Below, in pieces: positions 43,501 to 53,208 of a DNA stretch of 55,899 nt. Position numbers and translations under genes: made by a program. The stretch is from Halocafeteria seosinensis (Eukaryota > Sar > Bigyra > Bicosoecida), in NCBI GenBank assembly GCA_001687465.1, contig LVLI01000283.1, positions 1-55,899 on the forward strand, given 5' to 3'. The first letter of the stretch is position 1; each line of letters begins with the position of its first letter. The notes below the pieces were generated by a model. It had not been told where the DNA came from and did no database searches. It saw only the letters and a program-made list of their open reading frames with translations.

Positions 43501-46500
43501 GAGGTCCCCGGCTCAAGATGAAACTCTGCAGGAGTCACTGTAAGCCAAGGAGACAAATGCATGACGCCCTGATGTGTTGGCGGTTCAAGCAAAACCCGGA
43601 ATCTTTCCAACGGGGAGACGTTCTCGATTTTCGATTTGTTCAAGGATCGCAACACAAAAGTTGCCAAAGAAACAAACACTGCGTTGAACTCCGTATTCAC
43701 AACCGTGTATCCCACTTTCCTAGTCTGAATAGGCGGAATCGCCACCGTGCCGAAAGGCATCTTGCATACGAAGACAGAAGACACTGTAAACTCTATACAA
43801 ATCTCGACCCTTGAACTATGGTGTACAGGAAAGCAGTCCCGTGCCGTCAGCTGTACCACTTTAGCATCAGTTTCAAGAAGAAGACGACGACGGAAAACTC
43901 CTAGCCCAGCCGCATTTCCCGGAATAAACTTGATTTGAAGGTCGGAATCACTCTTCGGAGGTATCGAACCATAAGAAGGAAACTGCAACCAAGAGGTCTC
44001 GTCAGCAGCGCAATCCCCACAGTCGTCAAGGGTAACATTCCACTGCATTTCAAGGTTACCCCTGTTTTGTACCCGCAAATTTCGTACGAAAGGGCTCTCG
44101 GTTTTGCTTCGTGAAACAGACACACTAGGCGCCAGGATAGTAGCTTCAGCTTCACGTATTGTAACCGTCAAATTCAAGTCAAACTCATACGAAGACAGGA
44201 GGCTTCCATAGTCATCATAAGAGGTAAAGTTTAACTGTACAGTAGACTCAGAAATACCTCGAGGTGCTCTACAAGTATCAACTTCCATGGCGGTTACTAC
44301 CCAACGTAGTGCTTGCCCCGAATATTGTCGTTTCGCTGGTGTCTGGACGAACGACCTCGCTGAAGGCGAAGCAACTTTCCACTCGACCCATACTCCCCCT
44401 TCTACTTTGAGGCTTACATCTGCAGACACATTGCCGTCGTGTTCGCCGTAAAGACGACTGTGGGTCATAGATATACTCTTTGGTTCCACATCAAACGGAA
44501 TCTGAGGTACCGTCGGAGTCGCCGAACTGGTGGGTGTTGCCGTGCCCGTGGTTGAAGGGGTCTGGCTCGAGGATCTAGTGGCGCTGAGTGATGGAGTATG
44601 ACTAGGCGTTACGCTAAGGGTGCTCGAAACTGAGGAGGTCACAGTACTAGTCACGCTAGGTGAGGCGCTCCATGATGAAGAGGGTGTTTCCGTAACGGAG
44701 TGTGTTGCCGTCGACGTTGGAGAAGAAGTAATAGTGGGAGTAGGTGTCACCGACGGCACCGTAAGGTGGGTGCTTCCCCCTAGCTGGAACCGAAGTACTG
44801 GTAAAGCTCCAGTCCCATTAACTTCCCAAAAGTCTTCTTCCCACTGCTGCACGCCGTTATATGTATACAGTTGGCCGGTAATCTTTGAAAAGTTTCGGGA
44901 TGTCCCCACTTCTTGGTAGTCTTCCCCATACGGCACAATGGGGGAGGAGTACACGGAGTACCTCACAATGAATGAACCATCATTTCCAATACCTCCGACC
45001 AGTCCGGCAGCTCCCTTTTCTACATCAACCTTTCCAGCAGCATATGTGCTGTCTATGCTCACAAATCCTTTGTTATACCCTAGATTATCTCCACAAATGC
45101 CCCCGGCTCTATCTCCATCTATGCTTCCCGTCGTGTAGGAGTCATGGATAACAACCTCACCTGAAAGTCCTCCCGTACTTGCACCACAGATTCCTCCGCA
45201 ATGGCGCGAGCGGATATTGCCGCAAGAGTAAGACTGATAGATCCACCCTTTACCCTCTGCAGCGTATGCGACTCCAGCAATGCCCCCTCCATGCTCCTCG
45301 GATATGCCACCATTCGAATGACACCTTGTTATTGTTATCCTTCCTCGCACCCCTGAGTCACCCCCCACAATGCCTCCTGATCCCTCCCCTCCTATGACAC
45401 CTTCAGAGAATGAGTTCGTCACTGTAAGACGACCTCCAATTCCGCTCCATTGGCCGCCTATGCCCCCTGCTCTTTGTCCCCGAATGTCTCCTTGAGAAAA
45501 GGAGTTATTGACCATTGCATCTCCTTCTGATGCTACTCCTTGCCCCACAATTCCACCGCTACCGTCGCCTGTAATCGCTCCAGTAGAGCTACAAGAATCG
45601 ACCACAAAATATTTTTCATATTGTCGAACAATAAAACCACCTGCGGCCGTTGTGGAGCTACCAAAAGTTCGCATTCGTCGGATGACTGGTGCTTGGTTGA
45701 TTGAATTAATTCCGATTATATTAATCTTAAACACGCCAGCAAATTTCTCGATGTCCATCAGATCTATGATGTACCCATTTCCGTCGAAAACTTCGTTTGC
45801 TTTCAAGACAATGAAGTCGGAAACGTTAAAAACATCAGTCCATCTAAACCCACATGTCATTTGAAAAAGACGTGCGTTTGCGTTGTATTCTATACACGGA
45901 ACAGCTCCAGTCGCAATTTTGTGTCTCCTGTCGCCGATGCTAAATATGGTGGAGGATGGAAGGTTTCCGTCCTTCTCAACGCGTAATACAGGGAGGCTGT
46001 CGGGAAGTGGCGCCGGACTTGCCTCGGGATCGACGAACCAGGTATCGGGAGACCATCTCAGGGTTCCGTCTACACTGTACAGTGCACCACTTATCTCAGC
46101 AATATTTCCAGTGTTACCGATCCTAATGAATTCACCATCAGGATCATCAGAATTCGATACAAGCTGGTCACCGTCATAAACAGAATACTCGACACGCACC
46201 AACTTTGCCCCATTCGCTATACCTCCAATGATTCCTCCGGAGGCGAAATTGGTGTCGCCGTAAGAATAAGCGTTACGCAAAATTGCATGACCCCCTTGCG
46301 CCCCCGTCATATGTCCACATATCCCACCACAATGTTCCTGTGTTATTCCTTTTCCAATTTTGCCTCTCGAATAACAGTCAACGACGTACAGCCATCCGTC
46401 TTCGTGTGTTCCTCCTTTTCCCACTATTCCGCCACTTTCTTCATAGTGAATTCCCCCACGAGAGAAACACTGCCAGACGTAGACAACGCCACTTGAACCG

Positions 46501-47255
46501 GCCAAAATACCTCCACATGATCCATCATTCATATCTCCATCCGAAAAAGATTGAGTGACATACACGTTTCCTCCCTGTGAACCAACATCGTCTCCACCAA
46601 TTCCCCCCGCCCGAGCGCCGGTCATCTTGCCTTCGGAAGAACAGAGTGTGATATTGAGGATTGTGCCACGGGATCCTGCGATGTATCCTACAATGCCTCC
46701 TGCTCGATACATGATCTTTCCAGAGGAATGACACTGCGAAATATGCACCACACCTGAATCCTTCCCGCACTCCCGGCCACAAATCCCCCCACCTCTTTCT
46801 TCGATGGTCCCGCTGGAGGTACATTTCAATAAATGAACGAACCTTTGGCCTTCCCTTACAATGAAGCCACCATCTGCTACTGTTTTCCCCTCTTTAGTGT
46901 GCACATTACGTATCAGCGGGATCTCATGGTATCGGTTTAAGTGCGGTACGTCAATCGCGAAGAGCCCACCAAACGCTTGGACAGGAGTGAGGTCAATCTC
47001 GTGGTCATGCCCGTTAAAAGTGTCGTTTTCATGCAGTACAATATGGTCATCGCTGCCGTACGGCCAAACAAAGCTGCAGTTCATGTAGAAATATTGCTGC
47101 TGTGGATTGTAACGGAAACACGGTTCCTGCCCGCTAAGAATCGATTCACGTAAGTTTGCAGCCCACACCCGAGAAACCGACATTGGCATCACAAGTGTAA
47201 GAATCCCCCACCATGCCATCGTTTTGCCATTCTTTTGCATGGTTAAAGTCGTCAT
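40551..47255 (-). CDS. Giant GLUG-repeat multi-pass surface protein B
   Basis: Single exon, 2,234 aa; paralogue of A in inverted orientation. Signal peptide MTTLTMQKNGKTMAWWG then LTLVMPMSVSRVWA. Two copies of an ectodomain module follow (about residues 35-430 and 440-850), each beginning PCxxYNxxxxxFxMxC, then a VLxxNxxFxGxxxxIDL block, FIVR, and GLUG repeats (GGICG, AGGIVG, SGGIVG). Next is a Ser/Thr/Pro-rich stalk of about 75 residues, beta-rich modules including SPFVRNLRVQNRGN, a Cys-rich region (CPPGRFTVSHTNNEYC, CPKGSFSESGSSAC, CSEGYRGPLCSAC), and about 8 membrane spans with ISPFRGRASW, STMNP and GGYRLQNYGFLWD. The roughly 200-residue cytoplasmic tail has VVNPLF, TDNPLF and VGNPIG. GLUG motifs are known from bacterial surface proteins and some protists; the GCC2/GCC3-plus-membrane layout is known from large protist proteins. 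A receptor or adhesin role is inference. Confidence 0.88.
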   Translation of the reverse strand: MTTLTMQKNGKTMAWWGILTLVMPMSVSRVWAANLRESILSGQEPCFRYNPQQQYFYMNCSFVWPYGSDDHIVLHENDTFNGHDHEIDLTPVQAFGGLFAIDVPHLNRYHEIPLIRNVHTKEGKTVADGGFIVREGQRFVHLLKCTSSGTIEERGGGICGRECGKDSGVVHISQCHSSGKIMYRAGGIVGYIAGSRGTILNITLCSSEGKMTGARAGGIGGDDVGSQGGNVYVTQSFSDGDMNDGSCGGILAGSSGVVYVWQCFSRGGIHYEESGGIVGKGGTHEDGWLYVVDCYSRGKIGKGITQEHCGGICGHMTGAQGGHAILRNAYSYGDTNFASGGIIGGIANGAKLVRVEYSVYDGDQLVSNSDDPDGEFIRIGNTGNIAEISGALYSVDGTLRWSPDTWFVDPEASPAPLPDSLPVLRVEKDGNLPSSTIFSIGDRRHKIATGAVPCIEYNANARLFQMTCGFRWTDVFNVSDFIVLKANEVFDGNGYIIDLMDIEKFAGVFKINIIGINSINQAPVIRRMRTFGSSTTAAGGFIVRQYEKYFVVDSCSSTGAITGDGSGGIVGQGVASEGDAMVNNSFSQGDIRGQRAGGIGGQWSGIGGRLTVTNSFSEGVIGGEGSGGIVGGDSGVRGRITITRCHSNGGISEEHGGGIAGVAYAAEGKGWIYQSYSCGNIRSRHCGGICGASTGGLSGEVVIHDSYTTGSIDGDRAGGICGDNLGYNKGFVSIDSTYAAGKVDVEKGAAGLVGGIGNDGSFIVRYSVYSSPIVPYGEDYQEVGTSRNFSKITGQLYTYNGVQQWEEDFWEVNGTGALPVLRFQLGGSTHLTVPSVTPTPTITSSPTSTATHSVTETPSSSWSASPSVTSTVTSSVSSTLSVTPSHTPSLSATRSSSQTPSTTGTATPTSSATPTVPQIPFDVEPKSISMTHSRLYGEHDGNVSADVSLKVEGGVWVEWKVASPSARSFVQTPAKRQYSGQALRWVVTAMEVDTCRAPRGISESTVQLNFTSYDDYGSLLSSYEFDLNLTVTIREAEATILAPSVSVSRSKTESPFVRNLRVQNRGNLEMQWNVTLDDCGDCAADETSWLQFPSYGSIPPKSDSDLQIKFIPGNAAGLGVFRRRLLLETDAKVVQLTARDCFPVHHSSRVEICIEFTVSSVFVCKMPFGTVAIPPIQTRKVGYTVVNTEFNAVFVSLATFVLRSLNKSKIENVSPLERFRVLLEPPTHQGVMHLSPWLTVTPAEFHLEPGTSKEVQFAVTYTSSSLPIRGDNDHVAAALIPGNYALDFTINTLSTNNGLLGGTSGAVNASFSFANVPGVAEASTSDVLLSTHNATIGDLVTANIRLFDLFGYSPAQAILSAHGNRVHGVLATKEERLPTLQVSLSSEGGVSIQPSLVAMDGNIVSSLEFNMTLTKVGTVVVDVHLDRRRVDKRVLVVRNLVCQGHHEVAVVPSRSCRCTAGYFRNSAESCAPCPPGRFTVSHTNNEYCESCPKGSFSESGSSACWTCRGEGFSCSGGVLRMKSGYWCEVCASGSDSFPRDTVVSKIIKSDRIVFHECQSSSACIVEPHSFRTNCSEGYRGPLCSACEEGNVKGSDGFCTRCGDSSENVAIAAIVFLSILTALILLAWKSHKQAQRIALTDNLNASSQTQGNNWPSKAIDSFFHVLSSVQDRKILQHWTIMALDFFQINAAIYGMHISPFRGRASWFGGVAEASTMNPGRASFVQCLTDASTVSILMLSLATPAVAVFLCFAIQGIVSYALQQMDRRNSFRSVYLEASLRSIVLILNLLHMSVADATFKVFDIYENKIYSVSRLSSDLTVRTDSSQYQKLKGLGIASLTVFVFGYPILLAMYYTWKWSRAKSRHDVLSFLDLSGGYRLQNYGFLWDNLMILRKATLIAISIWVQSAVAQLVTATIGLLLSFIVFRAIAPYRSVWLLGLQACFIFVAILNCCLGMLLYAHSTAQDVYRREEHLLTRVLLQRITTGLQILSLVTTFIALLCVTPTAFRVVRRMIARKAPGILKKNWNQLSSEGIATGAPRRRLNQPKFRFQGTFRAKAQKAPRRAERHDDEMTHSSVVNPLFQSENNGNRIGLEVASDKANAKGCWDGPRSEVSTDNPLFLYEFETAESAIRKEEQIDSSATHTGVGNPIGKIQTPADQTQRFILASQSTNTHTSSQLMGFSKIIEFPHDHHEPSHREWQPESTQQAFAEDHTGRRQYRPHRARRSRRLRHFRRASQ

Positions 47256-47936
47256 TATCTTGTAGAGAGGCTACTTCCTGTCCCGCCGCCTCGCTTTTTA
47301 CTGCCCAGCTGCTGCGCCGTTTCACGCGATCAACACTTCTTTGGTGATTTCTGCATACGATGATCCAACATCCAGTAGTGTCCGCTCCTTGGGATGAACG
47401 AATTTTGCTATACGAAGGTACTCATGGGACTCTCCACAAGAATCTAAAGAACACCAGAGAACACTTGCTCCACTTCCCTTAAAATCAAACTATTACCCAC
47501 TCTTGGAGAGGTTTTCCGCTATAGGTGCCACAGTCACAGTTAGGTCAGGATGGAAAGGACTGTGCAATTTTGATACCACGCGTTGAATGTTCATGGATCG
47601 GCGATCGAGATCAGTACCACTACAGGCACGCTCCCACCGTACTTCTGGTACAAGGGATGCTTCCCGTTGTCACTTGGGTGATACGAAAATAGGTCAGCAA
47701 CAAACTCGGCCAAGTACCCTCGTATGGAACACGCTCTTCTACGAAGCAGTGACTGGACTGTAAGAAGGAGTCCAAGAAGTTGGCAAGAAGTTCAGCGGCT
47801 TCAGCCTGGGAGTTACGGTGTGAACCACTACAGTCGCACGCAGCGACGATATAGTACAGTGCACGGACAGCTAGAACTCTAACTGCGTGAACAATATCAG
47901 AGGAGACCAGTTGAATGCAACGATTGTTGGTATTGT
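47256..47936. other. Upstream region of surface protein B
   Basis: No recognisable gene. It should hold the promoter of B. The right end merges into a minus-strand open stretch (47620-47958) that continues into the decayed repeat copy 1, so part of it may belong to the same decayed element. Confidence 0.4.
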
Positions 47937-48186
47937 CGTAACACAGTGCAGTGTTCATTCTGGTCAGAAATTCAATGGTTCGGAGGGCCGCAAAAACAGT
48001 TTACCACGTAAGTATAACATGCAGCATTGGTTTCCATGTTACATGTCACCACGTCCACCGACAAAGTTGGTCGAAGGCAGAGCTAAATTTCTCAACGGTC
48101 AAAAACATCAAACTCCTGAAACGCATGCCAGACTGCACTCTCCACGCAAGCCTTGTTCGGATCAACCACTCCGTGCAAACCTACTG
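47937..48186 (-). repeat. Decayed dispersed repeat, copy 1
   Basis: Shares diverged but clear colinear similarity with 49983-50193 in the same orientation: CGTAACACAGTG, AACATTGG/GCATTGG, CCACGTCCACCGA, CTCGACGGTCAAAA/CTCAACGGTCAAAA and TGTTCGGATC in the same order. On the minus strand both copies give similar short peptides (TVEK; SVDVV; ETN-A-YTY; MNT-L), with stops and frame changes in this copy. It looks like a decayed coding element or retroelement terminal part. The family is not recognised. Confidence 0.55.
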
Positions 48187-49982
48187 GTACATGGTTGCAA
48201 CGGGGGACAAATTGTCTAGAGACCCTGGACGTATCTTGAGGGCTTTTCCTCCTCAACACAAACTAGGCCGGTAGGCCATAAATAATACACACTACTACAC
48301 AAACGGTTAGGATACAAAACGTATGGATGCCCATGTATGGATGCGGTTAGGAGCAACTTACCTGGTTCCTTCCGAACCCTCCTTTGAACAAGATACGGAT
48401 ATCTGAGGGACCTTGACACGGAAATTGTTCCGTTAGTGATGGAGGCGACGGATGCGATCAAAGTCGTACAGAGGATTACCAGGAAAGTACCGCGCTCTTG
48501 CTGGGGAACACGGAGACGCCGAACTTGCCTAAGGTTAAGCCCCTGAAACCTCAACAAGCAAGGTATATGCAATATTAAATCTTTAACAACGGACACTGTA
48601 TCCCTGAGGACCGGTGTACTATATGGAAGCTTCATGTCAATTCCCATACTCCGGGATGAGTCGTTCGGTGGCGGCCACTGGAGGACATGACCCTTTATAC
48701 AGAATCTTCGATCGGAGGTTCTCAAGCAACGGGAGTGACGTACGCAGGTGCAGCAAATACACGGACAGGTGGTGATGCGGAAGAGCTCACAAACCTATTG
48801 AGGAGCAGGTCCCGTTCAAGAGCATGTATTGTATGAGCGAACGCTTTACGCGAAGCACGAGGAGGGTATCGCATATGACTGCAACAACTTAGAAGTGCAC
48901 TTACTTTTGTTACGTTCTTCCCGGTAGGATATTTGGCAACGCTTCTACTCCACAACAAAGCACAGCAGCGCACCCAGAATGCGCTACTATTAACTTATAT
49001 TGCTTTAGCGTTGCTATTTTCGTGCTTGTGTCGGACACTATCCGCGGTTTGGGGTCGTTTGATGCGTGTTCATGACCCTGGCCCGGAATGGTCTCGAGTT
49101 GCTTCCTTCCGCACCTTGCCCTACCAGTATTATATGAAGCGGCGATTCGGTTTCCTAGGTTCAGCTGGCGCTTATCACTTGATACGAATGCAGAAGTGCT
49201 TGTCTAAATCCCTTTTGCATGGGAGGTGCATTTTACATATCGTACGAGGTACTAAACGTCTGTGCGATTCGCTGACGAACCACGAAGCAGCGTTACTGGC
49301 ACAATACAAATACACATCGCTAAGTAGTTCATGGGCTACAAAATATCTATGGATTCCAGTACTGGTCGGATCACTCCTACACTATCCATTTGATATAATA
49401 CACAATTGATACACTGTACTTCCTCAGTCAACCAAGTCCGTTGGATTTCTTCGATTGTTATGCTCTCACGGCAGATCAAGCCAGCACGGTGGCTGGCAGC
49501 GCCCTATGCACACTCTCCCTGAGTTATCCCACTTGTAATGGACAAAGAAATACGACTTGGTCTCCACATGTCAAACGGAACCCTTTCCCCACTTCTCGGG
49601 ATACTGTATCCAGTTTAAAACAAATATTTCTCATTGACTTCCCGCTCACTTGACGACGACCAAGCCTTCGTGTAGTACACTGTACTGTACAGCAGTACCA
49701 TACTCTCCCAGTAAATTACGCCGCTCCTCAATGCTTTCCCACTGGACCACACTTGGTCACTGAAGAGTCCGCCCATCATCTAGCACTCATCGTAGATTAC
49801 GCCAACATGCTTATCCGGTTTGCCTGTGTCACTCTGTGATGCAGTCTCTATGAAAAAGCTGGAGCAGGAGCAAAGCCTTGACGAACGTCTGACTTGGAAA
49901 GCTAATCAACACTGGATCAACCGGAGAAGAGCAGAGTGCAGCTAAGTAGGTATCCCTGGAAACAGTTGTCTTGAAACGTCGA
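48187..49982 (+). other. Possible retroelement remnant between the two repeat copies
   Basis: A 1.8-kb stretch with no intact gene. On the plus strand around 49120-49260 one frame reads LSKSLLHGRCILHIVRGTK. This weakly resembles the W.A..RILRYLKGT segment between reverse transcriptase and RNase H of Ty1/copia elements. A following stretch near 49435 (KSVGFLRLLCSHG) could be the RST.G...L segment. With the flanking same-orientation repeats it could be an internally deleted LTR element. The match is by eye and weak. The minus-strand open stretch 48216-48725 has no recognisable domain. Confidence 0.25.
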
Positions 49983-50193
49983 CGTAACACAGTGTTCATT
50001 TCGTCTAATACCGCAAAACTGCTTATGTAAGTATAGTATGCAACATTGGTCTCCGCGTTGTATTTCACTACTCCTACCACGTCCACCGATGAGTTTGTCG
50101 ATGGAATCTTCTCGACGGTCAAAACATTATCTCCTGAAAGGCGTGCCTAGCTGTACTCTTCTGTTCGGATCCACCAAGCCATGCAAAACTACA
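49983..50193 (-). repeat. Decayed dispersed repeat, copy 2
   Basis: Second copy of the repeat at 47937-48186, same orientation. A minus-strand open frame (50122-49829) remains through most of it, with TVEKIP, SVDVVGVVKYN and AETNVAYYTY. Its edge touches the stop codon of the DZIP1-like gene (50189-50191), so the element seems to have inserted next to, or contributed, that 3' end. Confidence 0.55.
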
Positions 50194-53100
50194 TGCTTTC
50201 TTCCTCTATTGATTCCTCATCGAAGTCACTGCCAATATCGGGAGTACCTTCTTCACCAGTCGCTGCGCTCTGTTCCGTTGCCGCTCTATCCCGCCTGGGG
50301 GCATCGGCAGAAGTGGAACTTTCTTCTTCCGATAGGTGTCGACGATGTATGTCCTGCTCAATACTTGCCGCCTCAATGTTGTATGGACTACCACCGGAAG
50401 AATTCTCCAATCTCTCCGTCCTCGAATGAGCAACATGTCCAGAACCATGATCCCCATTTTCTCCCTTTTCCATGTTTGTACTTCCCTCTAACTCTTCCAC
50501 GCCTGTCTCCTCTTCGTGCTGGCTATCCTCAGCACCTACTTGTACCTCCTCATATGCGCTTTCTGAGCCGGAATCACTGGCACCTTCATCAGATTCTGAT
50601 CGTCCAATGCCATGTGTACCAGTGTTTAATTGCGATCTGCACAGGTTTATCTTGCGAAAGAATGCGTCATACTCTTCTGCTTGGGGTATAGTAGTGCTCT
50701 GCCGTAACGTCTCGGCGATACTGGTAACAGTCTTCTCCCATTCCTTTCCTTCATGGCTGAGTGACGTTTGAGAAAGTGCCTGCTTGAGGTCCCTTCGCGA
50801 CAAGGTAGGGAAGGTAGACTCGCCTTTAACAGCTCCATAAGCGTCCTTTTTTGAAACCCCGCTCTGTCGCAGGACGCGTGAGAGTTCTGACTCGGCTTTG
50901 CCGCTCATTTCGTTCACCTTGCTCGACAATGTATCACTGCTATGTTGCCATAGAGGATGAAGATACGGTGATTCAGCAATAGTTGAGCCGAGCCTGCTGC
51001 CTAACTGCTCCAACTTGTTTAACCGTCCTTGAAACTCCGTATGTATTCCTAATTCCTCTATCACATGTACCAGTTTCGACACTTGTCCCTGTATATTTGC
51101 TGATCCGATGGTAGATCCGAGAACCTTCAGGTCTGGATTATCCGAATAAGTACCTTTGGCTCGACTCCCCACAGAGTTTATTAGATGCTCCACGTCGTCA
51201 TCGCTCAAAGGCTCACACAAACGAGCCAAGGGACGATGCCAAAAGAAATCAGCTTCCTCCGTCGAAACATCACTATAAAAAGTGCATGTTTGGTGATTTA
51301 TAATTTGAGTGCTTAATTTCCGGGCAACGACTGGATCCATCCCTAACAAAAATATATTTGCTGTCAAGTCGGGACATAAGTCCTCGGCGAGTAAACTCTC
51401 CGCCCTTTCTATCATGGTATCGGGCGAAATGGAGATAAGCCCCCTGCTCGACTTCTGATGATTGAGAGTGGTTCGCGCAAGAGGTACTACCAAATTCCAT
51501 TCCGGGGGTATGCGTACTTCTATAGTCCCCTGCTTTCCCTCTTTGACCTCGGTCTCAGCTGGTAATTTGTCCATCCACTCTTTCTTTCCATTTCTCTGCA
51601 GAATATTGTAAGATTTACGGCACCTCTGATGAAGCTTCTTTGCATACGACAACAGTTTCGTCCTTCCGGATAGCTCTGTTTCACATGCATCTTTCGAATT
51701 TAGATCTAGTATCGTCCAATATCCGCTTCCTTTGTAGCAGAGCGAGCTATCATGTGGCAGACGTTTCCATTGGGTACCGAACTTGAATACCTCTTGCTTC
51801 GATTTTGTTGTAGAGCGTTTCGGCTTGGTTCTCGGTATTGATTTCCACGCACCGAACACCTTTTGCAGTTTCGTGTTCTCATAAAATGTAGTTGCTTTCT
51901 CATGCTGATCCGTCGTTGGCTCAGGAAACTGCCGCACCGATTCTTCTGGGGTTACCTGTGGTGGCAGGGACACTTCCACAGGACGAGCTGGCCCCTGTGG
52001 GACACGCTGTTGCTCCAGTAGCTTCCTCAGTTCATCTATTTGAGCCTGTAGTTGATACTTCCATTGCATGTCTTCTTCCCCACCAGCGGGTTGATCTGTC
52101 TGTATTCCAGTTTCGACCATAGGTTCATCGGATTGCAACCGGCCGGCCTGGGACGCTTTCATTGAGTAGTCCAGTGCCCTGTTAGCGAGTTCGGTAGCGT
52201 TTCGTGTGTCTGCTTCGACATTTGCAATCCTTGAATCTGTGGCAAATAGACAGAGAGAAAATGCACATGAAACGTGGTCTCGAACACTCTGTTGTATGAT
52301 GCACGATCTTACTCATAGCGCGAAGTTTCTCAAGGACGTCTTCCACCGCTTGACGCTGATGCTCTTGCAGCGAAGTCACTGAGTTTATGTTATCTCTCAC
52401 GTCCTTCATAAAATGATCCGTTCGTGAGTAAAATAGTTCTCGATCCTCTTTCATATGTCGTTTTAATTCTTCCAATTGGGAGTCCGACACGCCTGTATGA
52501 GGTTGCGATGGCTGTCGACTGCTGTAGGATTTCATGGCTTCGGCAATTTCCTGCAACTGCGAATAGATTTTCTCCTGGTGACGCTGCAGCATTCTGATTG
52601 TCTCATTGTTGTCGTCGTGTTTCTGTTCCGGCTCTGCAGCTGTCAGTGCTTGTTGCGGCTCAATTGTCGTGGCTTTATCCTTGAGAGCTCTTTGCTTTTC
52701 CAGCTCTTGTTGGCGTCGTCTCTTTCTGGCTTCTTTCCTCATTTCCAATTGGAGATAGGACACTAGTGCCCGATATCCTTTGACCGTCCTTTCAGCGCGG
52801 GCAAGTTTTTTCTCATGTTGTTCGTGTTTCTTCACTATCCTCCGTTGTTTCTTCTGGGTTGCCATTTGTAACTCCTGGAGCCTTCGCTTTTTCTCCCGTA
52901 TACGAGCTTGCATGGCATCTTGCTGCTCAATTTGCTTGCGCACGTAGATTTGGGACATAGACAACAACTTAGCCAAGAGTTTATCAGGGAGAACTTCCAC
53001 CTCATGCTCCTTCAATGGCGTGTACACAAGGTCCGGAAGAACCTCTTGTAAGCTCTGCAAGCACCCAACAGTCGTACACGTGTATATCTTCGCAAACCAT

Positions 53101-53208
53101 GGGAGTGGGAGCAGTACTTACGTCGATGTTCTGTTGATGTGCCACATGATGGGGATCTGGTAAAGACAGCTCCGTTAACGCCTCCCTGTCAGACCGCCTC
53201 CTGTCCAT
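50189..53208 (-). CDS. Large coiled-coil protein, possibly DZIP1-like (ciliary basal body)
   Basis: Predicted product is 958 aa. Exons on the minus strand: 53208-53122, 53054-52313, 52236-50189; introns of 67 and 76 bp, GT-AG and in phase. Near the N-terminus, across the first intron, is a segment ID-SLQEVLPDLVYTPL followed by LLAKLLSMSQIYVRKQIEQQ. It resembles in order and spacing the DZIP1-type N-terminal domain (D..TLQ.N...F, then L.KL.RLAQL..EYLL). A long Lys/Arg/Gln/Glu coiled coil covers about residues 60-290. A globular-looking middle (about 330-640) with IPPEWNLVVPLART and LLGMDPV is not recognised. The C-terminal about 170 residues are acidic and Ser-rich, ending EESIEEESM. DZIP1 proteins act at the ciliary transition zone; here that role is an inference, since the usual zinc finger is not seen. 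It could be any centrosomal-type coiled coil. Confidence 0.72.

Noticed and set aside
48216-48725. 169-codon minus-strand ORF
   Set aside because: No recognisable domain; lies in a decayed repeat region. It may be a retroelement scrap but cannot be supported as a gene.
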